Shown: positions 1 through 8,808 of the stretch, piece after piece
Numbering within the stretch: the first letter of the stretch is position 1
Layout of the letters: each line of letters starts with the position of its first letter
Source of the DNA: Streptomyces chattanoogensis
GTDB taxonomy: Bacteria; Actinomycetota; Actinomycetes; Streptomycetales; Streptomycetaceae
DNA: 64,000 nt
Assembly: GCF_001294335.1 (NCBI RefSeq)
Contig: NZ_LGKG01000135.1
Location: forward strand, 76,615-140,614
Direction: 5' to 3'
Notes under the pieces: generated by a model
What the model was told of the DNA's origin: nothing
The model's input: only the letters and a program-made list of their open reading frames with translations
Database searches by the model: none
Made by a program: the position numbers and the translations under genes

Positions 1-710
1 GACTGCACCGTGTCGAGCTGCGCAACAGGTCCGTACACATAGAGAGTTGAATTCCCTGCGCTGGGGAAGCCGCCAGCCGCGAACGGGATAATGCGGATCG
101 TCACGTTCTTACGCTCGGACTGCTTCAGCAGGTGGTCCAGCTGAGTCTTGGCCACGTCCCGGCCGCCGAATCGCATGCGCAAGGCCGCTTCGTGCACGAG
201 GAAAACGCACTTCGGCGGTTGCGCACGGTCGAGTACAGCGCTGCGCCTTATGCGGAACGCAACCTTGCGTTCAAGGTCCTCCGGAGTCAGCGCGGGTACG
301 GCTTCGGCGAAGACAGCGCGCGCGTATTCCTCGTGCTGAAGAAGTCCCGGCATATGTGTGAGCTGCACCGCCCGGAAGGCGGCTGCGTGGTGTTCGACCT
401 CGGCGAGATCCAGCACTCCCGCGGGGAGGGCGTCGCGGTACTCGTCCCACCAATTCGTGCCACGCTCCCGTGCCATATCGGCGAGCGCGTCAACGTATTC
501 CCGGTCCGGGCAGGAGTAGTTCGTGGCCCAGACGCGAACCCGGTCCGCACTGACACCGAACCGGGCAGACTCCGTGTTGCTGATCGTGGTCTTGTCCACG
601 CGATGCGTCGCCGCAGCCTCCGTAAGCGACAACCCCACATGCTCCCGCATCTTCCGGAGCTCAGCACCGAGCCGCCGCTGCCGCTCCGTGGGTGGCTTCC
701 TCGCAGGCAT
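1..710 (-). CDS. XRE-family regulator with DUF5753 domain (3' end off the window)
   Basis: The frame opens at an ATG at 708-710 behind a purine-rich GGGAGG-type ribosome site and stays open to the left edge (about 236 codons). Residues 5-60 form a Cro/C1-type helix-turn-helix (LSLTEAAATHRVDKTTISNT). From about residue 85 the sequence matches my recollection of the DUF5753 domain (FRAVQLTHMPGLLQHEEYAR, later VTIRIIPFAAGGFPSAGNST). This is a very common streptomycete architecture, often paired with a small DUF397 protein that would lie beyond the left edge. DNA-binding regulator by family; its target is unknown. Confidence 0.85.
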   Translation of the reverse strand, partial: MPARKPPTERQRRLGAELRKMREHVGLSLTEAAATHRVDKTTISNTESARFGVSADRVRVWATNYSCPDREYVDALADMARERGTNWWDEYRDALPAGVLDLAEVEHHAAAFRAVQLTHMPGLLQHEEYARAVFAEAVPALTPEDLERKVAFRIRRSAVLDRAQPPKCVFLVHEAALRMRFGGRDVAKTQLDHLLKQSERKNVTIRIIPFAAGGFPSAGNSTLYVYGPVAQLDTVQ

Positions 711-864
711 GACCTCCCCCTCCTTCCCTCCACAAAGACTAGCCGCGGCGCCGGCCGGACACCCCTTCCCTCCCACTCCACGCACAGATAGTCTGCGCGC
801 AGATCAAATACCCAACAGCCCTGACAACAGCCCTACGTGGCCCAGCAGACGGGGAAACGCCACC

Positions 865-1284
865 ATGTGGACCCACACCCACCCCGCCGAAACCACCGCT
901 CCGCCCCAGGCCGTCTGGCGTGTGCTGCGCGACCTGGACAACTGGGCCCGCTGGGACACCTCCATGGAACGGGTCGCTCTCCAGGGGCCGTTCGAGGTCG
1001 GGAGCCGGGTGTCGATGACGCCCAAGGGTCAGGAACCGATCGTCTCCGTCATCACGGCCGTCGAAGAGGACCGGCTCTACGCCGACGAGACCGAGTTCGG
1101 CGGCGTCACCCTGCGGTTCAGCCACACGCTCACCCCACTCCCCGAAGGCGGCACCCGCGTCGTGCACCGGCTGGAGATCACCGGCGCCGGAGCCGACGAG
1201 GTGGGGCCGGAGCTGGGGCCCGCCATCACCGAGGACTTCCCCCAGGCCATGGACGCCCTCCTCGCCTGCGTCGCCGCCTCGTGA
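865..1284 (+). CDS. SRPBCC (polyketide cyclase/START-like) protein
   Basis: A 139-aa protein with the helix-grip START-like pattern: a short N-terminal strand, then APPQAVWRVLRDLDNWARWD, which is the typical first helix and W-containing loop of SRPBCC proteins, and a C-terminal amphipathic helix. The ATG at 865 is preferred over the longer open frame because homology-like sequence starts there. The stop overlaps the next gene as GTGA, so the two are translationally coupled. Probably binds a small hydrophobic ligand; no catalytic assignment can be made. Pairing with a MarR regulator is common for stress or ligand-responsive pairs. Confidence 0.8.
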   Translation: MWTHTHPAETTAPPQAVWRVLRDLDNWARWDTSMERVALQGPFEVGSRVSMTPKGQEPIVSVITAVEEDRLYADETEFGGVTLRFSHTLTPLPEGGTRVVHRLEITGAGADEVGPELGPAITEDFPQAMDALLACVAAS

Positions 1285-1763
1285 GCGGTGCCGGCCCCGA
1301 CCGTCACCCGGGTCCCGAGACCAGCCCCGGATTCTGGCTCTGGCACGCCACCCTCCGCTGGCAGCGCGAGATCGCGGCGGCACTGGCCCCCTTCGACCTG
1401 ACCCATGCGCAGTTCGTCCTGCTCTCGTGCGCCTGGTGGCTCAACGAGCAGGGGCACACGCCCAACCAGCAGGCCCTGGCGGCGCAAGCGGGCACCGACG
1501 TCAAGATGACGTCCCAGGTGGTGCGCAAGCTGGAGGCGAAGGGCTTTCTCTCGCGCGAGACGGACCCTCAGGACACCAGGGCCCGCCGGCTGCGGATCAC
1601 CGAACGCGGCACCGAGGCGGCGGTGGCGGCCATCGCCGAGGTGGAGCGCGTCGACGAGGCGTTCTTCGGCGCGGCTACCGCCAAGGGGACCGATGGACGG
1701 CAACTCGTCGGGTTACTACGGCACTTGGCCGAGGCGCCGGAGCGGCTGCCCGGGCAGCGGTAG
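1281..1763 (+). CDS. MarR-family transcriptional regulator
   Basis: A 160-aa protein starting with GTG at 1281, overlapping the upstream SRPBCC stop by four bases. It has the MarR winged-helix layout: a recognition-helix region (NQQALAAQAGTDVKMTSQVV) followed by a wing with the typical D-x-R segment (RETDPQDTRARRLRITERG) and a C-terminal dimerisation helix. Likely represses itself and the coupled SRPBCC gene in response to an unknown ligand. The assignment to the family is firm; the regulon is inference. Confidence 0.88.
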   Translation: MSGAGPDRHPGPETSPGFWLWHATLRWQREIAAALAPFDLTHAQFVLLSCAWWLNEQGHTPNQQALAAQAGTDVKMTSQVVRKLEAKGFLSRETDPQDTRARRLRITERGTEAAVAAIAEVERVDEAFFGAATAKGTDGRQLVGLLRHLAEAPERLPGQR

Positions 1764-1768
1764 CACGC

Positions 1769-2029
1769 TCAGCCGTACCACGTGACGTTGCAGACGTAGA
1801 CACACCGGTGGCGGGGCACGGCGAGAAAACTGATGAAGCCGCGCCCGTTGAGGATGTCGAACTCCCTCAGCCCGCCCTCCCGATCGAGGGGTCTGCCGAT
1901 CCTCACCGCGTCATCGCCGAGCGCGGCAAGCTCAGTGGCCAGCCGCTCCACTTCAGCCATCACACCCGTCGGCAGCCCATCGGCTACGTGCTCCTCGCTC
2001 GGGTTGTAGTCCCATGTCCAGTCGCTCAC
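1769..2029 (-). CDS. Small RelE/ParE-like toxin candidate
   Basis: An 86-aa protein whose ATG overlaps the stop of the upstream gene by four bases (ATGA). The pattern N-terminal WDYNPSEEH, then a helix (MAEVERLATELAALG), then GGLREFDILNGRGFISFLAV and a C-terminal strand ending VCNVTW, resembles the compact fold order of RelE/ParE toxins (helix pair, then strands carrying basic or aromatic residues). The usual conserved basic residues are not obvious, so activity is unproven. The tight downstream position relative to a small acidic partner fits an antitoxin-toxin operon. An alternative is an unrelated hypothetical protein. Confidence 0.6.
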   Translation of the reverse strand: MSDWTWDYNPSEEHVADGLPTGVMAEVERLATELAALGDDAVRIGRPLDREGGLREFDILNGRGFISFLAVPRHRCVYVCNVTWYG

Positions 2030-2373
2030 AGCCCGGCCTCGGCCTCCGCCGCGTCCCGGATCCGGCGGATCTCGTCGATCGCCTCCGCCGGGTCTGCCTC
2101 ACCCAGATCCACGATCTCTTCCAGCTCGCGGAGGCGAGCGGCCCGCTGCGGGTGGCGCTGGATCGCCACGAAGACTGCCCAGGAATGGACGAACGAACGG
2201 AGGGGAGCAAGGCTCTGCGTCTGCTGGGCGTTCGTCGTCGCCTCGAACAGATGCTGGGTGAGTGCGGGCACCTTGCTGGGCGCGATCCTGGCGACGGCGG
2301 CACGCAAGGCATCAGGGGTGAGGTCCGGCATCGGGATCAGCGGTCCATACGGGCCGTCGGGCTGCGCGCTCAC
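2026..2373 (-). CDS. DUF6247-like protein, putative antitoxin partner
   Basis: A 115-aa protein. I prefer the GTG at 2371-2373 because a GGAGG site lies eight bases upstream; the frame itself continues further upstream without such a site. The sequence reads LTPDALRAAVARIAPSKVPA, then a helical segment around RSFVHSWAVFVAIQRHPQRA, then an acidic helical tail (ELEEIVDLGEADPAEAIDEI). From memory this resembles the actinobacterial family DUF6247, often encoded next to RelE-like proteins. Four-base overlap with the downstream 86-aa gene indicates co-translation. Role as antitoxin is inference from layout. Confidence 0.6.
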   Translation of the reverse strand: MSAQPDGPYGPLIPMPDLTPDALRAAVARIAPSKVPALTQHLFEATTNAQQTQSLAPLRSFVHSWAVFVAIQRHPQRAARLRELEEIVDLGEADPAEAIDEIRRIRDAAEAEAGL

Positions 2374-2447
2374 GGTTGCCTCCGGTACGGGCGGGTCGGT
2401 CTCCGTACCGTACCGCCAGGTGAAGCACACGACCGCCCCCTGCGCAC

Positions 2448-2486
2448 AAGGGCCCGCACACCGCCGAAACCGGTGTGCGGGCCCTT
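2448..2486 (-). terminator. Rho-independent-type hairpin after purA
   Basis: A perfect 16-bp stem (2448-2463 pairing with 2471-2486) closes a 7-base loop, 22 bases after the purA stop codon. The stem is GC-rich with no long T-tract, as is usual in streptomycetes. It separates purA from the downstream small-gene pair. Confidence 0.8.
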
Positions 2487-2508
2487 GGCCAAGCCGTACG
2501 GGCCGTCG

Positions 2509-3795
2509 CTACGACAGGAACGACTTGATCTCGATCGTCTCGTCGCGGCCGGGGCCGACGCCGATCGCCGAGATCGGGGCGCCCGACATCTCCTCCAGCG
2601 CCTTCACATAGGCCTGTGCGTTCTTCGGCAGGTCGGCGAAGGTCTTCGCCTTGGTGATGTCCTCGGACCAGCCCGGCAGCATCTCGTAGACCGGCTTCGC
2701 GTGGTGGAAGTCGGTCTGGGAGTAGGGGAGCTCCTCGACGCGCTTGCCGTCGATCTCGTAGGCGACGCAGACGGGGATCTGCTCCCAGCCGGTCAGGACG
2801 TCCAGCTTGGTGAGGAAGAAGTCCGTGAGGCCGTTGACGCGGGTCGCGTAGCGGGCGATGACCGCGTCGAACCAGCCGCAGCGGCGGTCGCGGCCGGTGG
2901 TGACGCCCCGCTCGCCGCCGATGGTGCGCAGCGCCTCGCCGTCCTTGTCGAACAGCTCGGTGGGGAACGGGCCGGCGCCGACGCGGGTGGTGTACGCCTT
3001 CAGGATGCCGATGACGCGGCTGATCTTCGTCGGGCCGACGCCGGCGCCGGTGCAGGCGCCGCCGGCGGTCGGGTTCGAGGAGGTGACGAAGGGGTACGTG
3101 CCGTGGTCGATGTCGAGCAGCGTGCCCTGGCCGCCCTCGAAGAGGACGACCTTGTCGTCGTCGAGGGCCTTGTTGAGGATCAGGGTGGTGTCGGCGACGT
3201 AGCCCTTGATCTGGTCCGCGTAGCCGAGCAGCTCCTCGACGACCTGGCCGGCCTCGATGGCGCGGCGGTTGTAGAGCTTGGTGAGCAGCTGGTTCTTGAC
3301 GTCGAGGGCCGCCTCGACCTTCTGGTGCAGGATCGACTCGTCGTAGAGGTCCTGCACGCGGATGCCGACGCGGTTGATCTTGTCCGCGTAGGTCGGGCCG
3401 ATGCCGCGCCCGGTGGTGCCGATCTTCCGCTTGCCGAGGAAGCGCTCGGTCACCTTGTCGACGGTGATGTTGTACGGCGTGATCAGGTGCGCGTTACCGC
3501 TGATCAGCAGCTTGGACGTATCGACGCCGCGCTCGTTGAGTCCGCTCAGCTCGGAGAGCAGGACCGCCGGGTCGACGACGACACCGTTGCCGATGACCGG
3601 GGTGCACCCCGGCGAGAGGATTCCGGAAGGGAGAAGATGCAGCGCGTACTTCTGGTCGCCGACGACGACCGTGTGGCCGGCGTTGTTGCCGCCCTGGTAG
3701 CGCACCACATAGTCGACGGATCCACCGAGCAGGTCGGTGGCCTTTCCCTTGCCCTCATCACCCCACTGAGCACCGAGCAGCACAAGTGCGGGCAC
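2509..3795 (-). CDS. purA: Adenylosuccinate synthetase
   Basis: Catalyses GTP-dependent condensation of IMP with aspartate to adenylosuccinate, the committed step to AMP. The 428-aa length is typical of the family. Near the N-terminus the GTP-binding loop [11 protein letters not shown] and the IMP-binding GGNNAGHT are intact; [17 protein letters not shown] and the C-terminal GWFDAV and GPGRDE segments are also typical. The start is the GTG at 3793-3795, giving [12 protein letters not shown], with GGAAGGGG about ten bases upstream. The much longer open frame from 3867 adds residues foreign to the family. A strong hairpin terminates the gene. Confidence 0.97.
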   Translation of the reverse strand: MPALVLLGAQWGDEGKGKATDLLGGSVDYVVRYQGGNNAGHTVVVGDQKYALHLLPSGILSPGCTPVIGNGVVVDPAVLLSELSGLNERGVDTSKLLISGNAHLITPYNITVDKVTERFLGKRKIGTTGRGIGPTYADKINRVGIRVQDLYDESILHQKVEAALDVKNQLLTKLYNRRAIEAGQVVEELLGYADQIKGYVADTTLILNKALDDDKVVLFEGGQGTLLDIDHGTYPFVTSSNPTAGGACTGAGVGPTKISRVIGILKAYTTRVGAGPFPTELFDKDGEALRTIGGERGVTTGRDRRCGWFDAVIARYATRVNGLTDFFLTKLDVLTGWEQIPVCVAYEIDGKRVEELPYSQTDFHHAKPVYEMLPGWSEDITKAKTFADLPKNAQAYVKALEEMSGAPISAIGVGPGRDETIEIKSFLS

Positions 3796-3909
3796 AGGCG
3801 TACACCCCTTCCGGGCGGGGCATGTCCAACGTGCGTGGATGGCGTTAGCGTGCGTGTTCACGCCCACGTCATCGCTAGGGCCGTCGGACCGGTGCCCCGG
3901 AATAGACGA

Positions 3910-3937
3910 AGCCCCTGGCGCAATAGCGCAAGGGGCT
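3910..3937. promoter_or_regulatory. Hairpin in the purA / kinase-like divergent region
   Basis: In the 176-base region between divergent starts (3795 and 3972) there is an inverted repeat with outer arms AGCCCCT/AGGGGCT and inner arms GCGC/GCGC around a short loop. It lies 115 bases upstream of purA and 35 bases before the + strand gene, so it could be a terminator-like attenuator, a protein site or an RNA leader structure. No riboswitch class is recognisable. Confidence 0.4.
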
Positions 3938-3971
3938 CTTGCACCGAGATGCTACCTGAGGAAGGACCGAG

Positions 3972-5012
3972 GTGTCGGCGCAGCCTTCTGAGGACTCTCC
4001 CGCGGACTCCGTTCGGGGGTACCCCCTGCTCGTGGTCATCGACCCGGTCGCGCGCCGTACGGACGGCGAATCCGTACGGATTGCCCGGGATGTACTGAGC
4101 GCGGGGGCGGGGGCCGCGGGGGCGAAGATCTGCCTGCCGGAGGGGCCGGAGGAGTTCGCCCGGGTGCTGGCGCGGCGGGGACAGCGGCGGCCGGTGGTGA
4201 TCGGCGACGACCGGGCGCTGCTGCGGACCGTGGGGCTGCTGCACAAGGAGCGGGAGCTGGGACAGGTGCCGGTGTCCGTGATCCCGGTGGGGGCGCCGGC
4301 CTCGGTCGGGCTGAGCCGGGCCCTGGGGGTGCCCACGGACGCGGTGGCGGCGGCGCGGACCGTTCTGGACGGCGGGGAGCGGGCCATGGATCTGCTGACC
4401 GATGACAGCGACGGCATCGTGCTGGGCGGGCTGCGGATCCCGGGCGGGGGCGGCCGGGGGGACTACGCGACGGGTCCGGCGCACCCGGTGGAGCATGCCG
4501 GGCGGGTCGACGGCCACCGCACCTGGTGGGGACCGGCCGCGCGGACGGCCCGTACGGCGCTGGCGATGCTGGCCCCGGCGGCGGGGCTGGGAGGAGGGCT
4601 CGGGTTCGCCGGGCGGCGCGGCCGGGTGCCCGCGCACCGGCTGCGGATCGAGGCGGACGGGGTCGTGCTGGCGGATCTGGACCGGCCGGTGCGGGGGGTT
4701 TCGGTGGTGACGGGGCCGAGGGCAGGGACGGCCGGGCTGACGGGGGTGGCGGAGGGCCGCCGTGGTGCCGCCCCGGCCGGGCGTGACGGTGGCGAGGTTC
4801 ATGACGGTGGCGTTGGCGGCGGCGGGCTGGCCGAGGTCGAGGTGCGCTGGCCGGGCGAGGCGCGGCCCGTACGGACGCGGGCGCGGGCGGTGACGGTGTC
4901 CGGGGCGGACTTCCACTACCGGGCGGATGCGGTGGTGGGCGGGCCGGTCCGGACCCGTACGTGGACGGTACAGGCGGGGGCCTGGCGGCTTACGGTGCCG
5001 AGGGGCGGGTGA
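3972..5012 (+). CDS. Diacylglycerol/lipid kinase catalytic-domain family protein
   Basis: A 346-aa cytosolic-looking protein starting with GTG. The first 130 residues follow the DAGK/NAD-kinase fold order: a strand with PLLVVIDPVARR, a helix, then PVVIGDDRALLRTVGLLHKE, which replaces the canonical GGDGT phosphate-binding loop, and VSVIPVGAPASVGLSRALGVP in place of the usual P-x-G-T-x-N-x-xAR motif. The C-terminal half is strand-rich as in the family's second domain. The key glycine-aspartate-glycine motif is degraded, so catalytic activity is doubtful. Convergent with the response regulator downstream. Confidence 0.65.
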   Translation: MSAQPSEDSPADSVRGYPLLVVIDPVARRTDGESVRIARDVLSAGAGAAGAKICLPEGPEEFARVLARRGQRRPVVIGDDRALLRTVGLLHKERELGQVPVSVIPVGAPASVGLSRALGVPTDAVAAARTVLDGGERAMDLLTDDSDGIVLGGLRIPGGGGRGDYATGPAHPVEHAGRVDGHRTWWGPAARTARTALAMLAPAAGLGGGLGFAGRRGRVPAHRLRIEADGVVLADLDRPVRGVSVVTGPRAGTAGLTGVAEGRRGAAPAGRDGGEVHDGGVGGGGLAEVEVRWPGEARPVRTRARAVTVSGADFHYRADAVVGGPVRTRTWTVQAGAWRLTVPRGG

Positions 5013-5027
5013 CGGCGCCCGCAAGCC

Positions 5028-5051
5028 GCCCCTCAGCCCCTCAGCCCCTCA
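5028..5051. repeat. Three tandem copies of an 8-bp unit
   Basis: GCCCCTCA is repeated three times without interruption in the 119-base convergent gap. Closer to the response-regulator stop a 15-16-base unit containing GCTGCCGGTCAGTCCC is also doubled. Probably slippage products; no function suggested. Confidence 0.7.
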
Positions 5052-5131
5052 GCCTGTCATCCGCCTTCCGGTGGCGAGGGGCCGTCGGCCCGGCCGGTCG
5101 GCCCCGGCTGCCGGTCAGTCCCCGCTGCCGG

Positions 5132-5782
5132 TCAGTCCCGGCTGTCGAGATAGGTGAGCACGGCCAGGACCCGCCGGTGGCCCTTGTCGGCGACCGGCAG
5201 GCCGAGCTTGGCGAAGATGTTGCCGATGTGCTTGTGCACGGCGTTGTCCGTGATGAACAGCCGCTCGCCGATGTCCTTGTTGCCGAGGCCGCGCGCCATC
5301 AGGGTGAGCACCTCCCGTTCGCGCGCGGTGAGGGAGTCGACGGCGGCGCCGCGGCCGGTCGCGGTCATCAGCTGGGCGACGACCTCGGGGTCCATGACGG
5401 TGCCGCCCGCGGCGACCCGGCGCAGCGCGCCGACGAACTCGCCGACCCGGCCGACCCGGTCCTTGAGCAGATAGCCGACGCCGCCGGAGCCGTCGGAGAG
5501 CAGTTCGCGGGCGTACACCTTCTCCACGTACTGCGACAGGACGAGGAGCGGCAGCCCGGGATGGGACTGCCGGATCTTCAGCGCGGCCCTGATGCCCTCG
5601 TCGCGGAAGGTCGGGGGCAGCCGTACGTCGACGATCAGGGCGTCCGGCCGGTGGCGGGCCACGGCCTCCAGGAGGCCCGGTCCGTCGGTGACGACGGCGG
5701 CCACCTCGATGTCCTTGGTGCCCAGGATCAGCTCCAGGCCGGCGGAGAGCAGGACGTTGTCCTCGGCGATCACGACGCGCAC
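5132..5782 (-). CDS. NarL/FixJ-type response regulator
   Basis: A 216-aa protein with an N-terminal receiver domain (MRVVIAEDNVLL acidic pair, phospho-acceptor Asp in DALIVDVRLPP, conserved Lys in YLLKDRVG) and a C-terminal LuxR helix-turn-helix (LTAREREVLTLMARGLGNKD). It starts inside the 3' end of the histidine kinase gene (13-base overlap), so the two form a cognate pair. The VDVRLPPTFRDEG variant of the phosphorylation loop is typical of the streptomycete subfamily. Confidence 0.95.
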   Translation of the reverse strand: MRVVIAEDNVLLSAGLELILGTKDIEVAAVVTDGPGLLEAVARHRPDALIVDVRLPPTFRDEGIRAALKIRQSHPGLPLLVLSQYVEKVYARELLSDGSGGVGYLLKDRVGRVGEFVGALRRVAAGGTVMDPEVVAQLMTATGRGAAVDSLTAREREVLTLMARGLGNKDIGERLFITDNAVHKHIGNIFAKLGLPVADKGHRRVLAVLTYLDSRD

Positions 5783-7056
5783 GGCAGCTCCACCGTGACG
5801 GCGGTCGGTCCGCCGGCCGGGCTGCTGACCCGTACGGTCCCGTCCAGGGCGGCCGCCCGGCGGCGGATGCCGATGATGCCGGTGCCCCGGCTCTCGTCGG
5901 CCCCGCCGGTCCCGTCGTCGGTGATCTCGATCAGCAGGCGGCCGTCGTGCCTGGTCAGCCGGACCCGTACACGGGCCGCGCCGCTGTGCTTGGCGGCGTT
6001 GGTGAGCGACTCCGCGACGATGAAGTAGGCGGCGGCCTCGACGGCGGCGGGCAGCCTGCCCAGCTCGCCGAGCTCCACCTCGGCGGGTAGGCCCGCCCCC
6101 GCGGCCACGGCGGTCACCGCGCCCTCCAGCCCCCGGTCGGTGAGGATCGGCGGGTACATCGTGCGGATCACGTCGCGCAGCTCCGTCATCGCTTCCTCGG
6201 CCCCTTCATGGGCCTCCTGGAGCAGCTTGGCCAGCGCCCCGGCGTCGTCGGGGAGCGTCTCGCGGGCCACGCCCAGCCGCATCGCGATGGCCACCAGCCG
6301 GGCCTGTGCCCCGTCGTGCAGATCACGCTCGATACGGCGCAGCTCGGCGCCATGGGCGTCCATCACCCCGGCCCGACTCTCGGTCAACTCCCCTACTCTT
6401 TCGGCCAGTTGGACCTCGGCGGACGGTTCCAGGGCCGCCAGGCAGCCCCGCGCATGCCCACGCGCCAGCCGGGGCGCCACCCACCACGTCACCGCCCCCG
6501 CGGCGGCGGCCTGTACGGCCCCCAGGCCGAGCGCGGACCCCCACCCGGTCACAGGGACGGCCCCCAGCAGCTGCAGCGGCTCCCCTTCCGTGAACAGCCA
6601 CCACAGCGGGGCCACGATCACGGTGCCGACCGCCGCACCGAAGCCGGCCAGCGCGATCAGTCCCGCCGGAATGCCGGTCGCCACCTGGCGGAGCGCCCAG
6701 CGCAGGTCCTGCCTGCTCGCGGGATCGCGCACCGCCTGGCGCCACTGCGCGCGCACCCCCTTGGGCAGGCCCGCACGCCGCGCGGACACCTGGACGCCCA
6801 GCAGCGCGGCGGCCCGGCCCCGGTGCCACTCGGCCCACCACCGCAGCCCCAGCATCATCCGCGGAAACGCCACCAGCCCCAGTCCGCCCACCGCGGTGCT
6901 CAGCACCCCGACGGCCAGCAGCGGCAGCGCGACCATCGTCGCCATCGCCGTCGGCAGCCCGGTCAGCAGATAGCGCCCGCCCCGCCACACCTGCCCCGGC
7001 TCCCGTCCCCGTCGCGCCGCCCCCATGGCCTGTTCCCCCACAGCTTGTTCCCCCAT
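5770..7056 (-). CDS. Sensor histidine kinase (HisKA_3 type)
   Basis: A 428-aa membrane kinase partnered with the downstream regulator. Several hydrophobic segments lie in the first 200 residues (for example ATMVALPLLAVGVLSTAVGG and AGLIALAGFGAAVGTVIVAP). The phosphorylated His is in RRIERDLHDGAQARLVAIAM, and the HATPase domain shows LTNAAKHSG and GTGIIGIRRRAAALDG. The start is uncertain: a tandem 15-base repeat places in-frame ATGs at 7056 and 7026, and a GTG at 7119. I chose 7056 for the G-rich site just upstream. The signal sensed is unknown. Confidence 0.9.
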   Translation of the reverse strand: MGEQAVGEQAMGAARRGREPGQVWRGGRYLLTGLPTAMATMVALPLLAVGVLSTAVGGLGLVAFPRMMLGLRWWAEWHRGRAAALLGVQVSARRAGLPKGVRAQWRQAVRDPASRQDLRWALRQVATGIPAGLIALAGFGAAVGTVIVAPLWWLFTEGEPLQLLGAVPVTGWGSALGLGAVQAAAAGAVTWWVAPRLARGHARGCLAALEPSAEVQLAERVGELTESRAGVMDAHGAELRRIERDLHDGAQARLVAIAMRLGVARETLPDDAGALAKLLQEAHEGAEEAMTELRDVIRTMYPPILTDRGLEGAVTAVAAGAGLPAEVELGELGRLPAAVEAAAYFIVAESLTNAAKHSGAARVRVRLTRHDGRLLIEITDDGTGGADESRGTGIIGIRRRAAALDGTVRVSSPAGGPTAVTVELPCAS

Positions 7057-7203
7057 GGCCTGCCCCCCGTTGCCTCGCTGCGCCTTGATCGCTCCCGGAC
7101 GCGGATCAGTCTGCGGCACGGGCGGAGCGGGGGCACTACAGCAGGCTCCACCTTCGCGGGTGCGGCCGTCCCGGGGCGCGGATGCTGCGGCGCGGCGCCC
7201 CGC

Positions 7204-7731
7204 TCAGTCCTCCTGGCCCCCCGCCCGCAGCCGGTCGCGGTGGTTGCGCCAGCGCTCCATCATTCCGCCCAGCTCACCCTGCATGAACTCGAAGAAGGCG
7301 AGGGTCTCGCCGATCCGATGTGCGGCGGGGGAGGTGGTGCCGAGGCTGTCGATGCCCTCGCGCAGGGTGGCCTCCCAGCGGGTGAGGACGTTGTCGCGGC
7401 GGGCGAGGGCCTCGTACCACTGGTCGCTGTGGACGCGGTAGCGGTCGCGGCGGGAGCCGGGCTCGCGCTCGCGGCTGAGCATGTTGACCTGCGAGAGATA
7501 GCGAACGGCACCCGAGACGGCGGCGGGGCTGACCTGGAGGCGTTCGCCGAGCTCGGCCGAGGTCAGTACGCCGGAGTCGGAGGCCAGCAGGCAGGCGAAC
7601 ACGCGGGAGGGCATCCGCGGCATACCGGCGTCGACGAGCTGCGAGGCGAACCGCTCGACGAAATCCGAGACGGCCTCGGTGTGACGCCCCGCCCCCTCCG
7701 GCTGCGCCGGCTGCTGGTGCTGTTCGCTCAT
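7204..7731 (-). CDS. GbsR/MarR-family transcriptional regulator
   Basis: A 175-aa winged-helix protein. The N-terminus (VERFASQLVDAGMPRMPSRV) and the DNA-binding helix (ELGERLQVSPAAVSGAVRYL) are characteristic of the GbsR-like group that controls adjacent ABC exporters, followed by a long C-terminal helix for dimerisation. It is divergent from the ABC transporter operon at 7825 across an AT-rich 93-base gap, so it very probably represses that operon and itself. Confidence 0.88.
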   Translation of the reverse strand: MSEQHQQPAQPEGAGRHTEAVSDFVERFASQLVDAGMPRMPSRVFACLLASDSGVLTSAELGERLQVSPAAVSGAVRYLSQVNMLSREREPGSRRDRYRVHSDQWYEALARRDNVLTRWEATLREGIDSLGTTSPAAHRIGETLAFFEFMQGELGGMMERWRNHRDRLRAGGQED

Positions 7732-7824
7732 GTCCGCATCATCTCCCCTGATCAGAACCGCGGCTCCAACTTTATACGGTTTATTAGCTTCACAAATTTA
7801 TGAATCTAGCGTACCTTCGGAATC
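7732..7824. promoter_or_regulatory. AT-rich divergent promoter/operator region
   Basis: This gap is strikingly AT-rich for the window. The 16-base near-palindrome TTCACAAATTTATGAA lies at 7789-7804, 21 bases before the transporter ATG, and TATACGGTTTATT lies at 7773-7785. Probably overlapping promoters with an operator for the GbsR-like protein; inference from position. Confidence 0.55.
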
Positions 7825-8808
7825 ATGACGAAGGCAATCTCTCCCTCTGCCGCGATCCGGGTGGCCGGCCTCCGCAAGTCGTTCGGCCGCACCCTCGCGC
7901 TGGACGGCCTCGACCTCAGCGTCGAGGCCGGTGAGGTGCACGGCTTCCTCGGGCCCAACGGCGCCGGGAAGTCCACCACGATCCGCGTCCTGCTGGGCCT
8001 GCTGCGCGCCGACGGCGGCACCGCCCAGCTGCTGGGCAAGGACCCCTGGCGCGATGCGGTCGCGCTCCATCGCCGCGTCGCCTACGTCCCCGGGGACGTC
8101 ACCCTGTGGCGCAATCTCTCCGGCGGGGAGGTCATCGACCTGTGCGGCCGGCTGCGGGGAGGGCTCGACACCGCGCGGCGGGCCGAGCTGCTGGAGCGGT
8201 TCGAGCTGGACCCGACCAAGAAGGGGCGTACGTACTCCAAGGGCAACCGCCAGAAGGTCGCCCTGGTCGCCGCCTTCGCCTCCGATGTGGACGTGCTGAT
8301 CCTGGACGAGCCGACCTCGGGACTGGACCCGCTGATGGAGGAGGTCTTCCAGAGCTGCGTCGCCGAGGAGCGCGACCGGGGCCGTACGGTCCTGCTCTCC
8401 AGCCATGTGCTGTCCGAGGTCGAGGCGCTGTGCGACCGGGTCAGCATCATCCGCAAGGGCCGGACCGTCGAGTCCGGTTCGCTGGGGCAGCTGCGGCACC
8501 TCACCCGCACCTCCGTCATCGCCGAGCTGGCGGGCCCGCCCAACGGCCTCACCCGCCTCCCGGGTGTGTACGACGTGGCCCACCAGGCGATCGAGGAAGG
8601 CCAGGGGCACCGGGTCAGACTCCAGGTGGACACCGACAAACTCGACGCCGTGCTGCGCGCGCTCAGCGAATCCGGCGTCCGCAGCCTGACCAGCACCCCG
8701 CCCACCCTGGAAGAGCTCTTTCTGCGGCACTACCAGGAGGATGTGCGCGGCGGCGCACGGGAGGGCGTGCGGGGCGGCGTACGCGACGAGGGGGCGAGCG
8801 CGCGATGA
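7825..8808 (+). CDS. ABC exporter ATP-binding protein
   Basis: A 327-aa ATPase with Walker [10 protein letters not shown], a signature-like [12 protein letters not shown] in place of LSGGQ, Walker [15 protein letters not shown] and the switch His in [13 protein letters not shown]. The degenerate signature is usual for DrrA-like multidrug or antibiotic exporters. The stop overlaps the permease ATG (ATGA), and a repetitive Gly/Arg-rich tail ([16 protein letters not shown]) precedes it. Controlled presumably by the divergent GbsR-like regulator. Confidence 0.93.
   Translation: MTKAISPSAAIRVAGLRKSFGRTLALDGLDLSVEAGEVHGFLGPNGAGKSTTIRVLLGLLRADGGTAQLLGKDPWRDAVALHRRVAYVPGDVTLWRNLSGGEVIDLCGRLRGGLDTARRAELLERFELDPTKKGRTYSKGNRQKVALVAAFASDVDVLILDEPTSGLDPLMEEVFQSCVAEERDRGRTVLLSSHVLSEVEALCDRVSIIRKGRTVESGSLGQLRHLTRTSVIAELAGPPNGLTRLPGVYDVAHQAIEEGQGHRVRLQVDTDKLDAVLRALSESGVRSLTSTPPTLEELFLRHYQEDVRGGAREGVRGGVRDEGASAR

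Noticed and set aside
2014..4098. A 694-codon + strand frame opposite purA and its neighbours
   Set aside because: It is a GC-bias shadow: it covers purA antisense and has no recognisable domain, while purA is complete.
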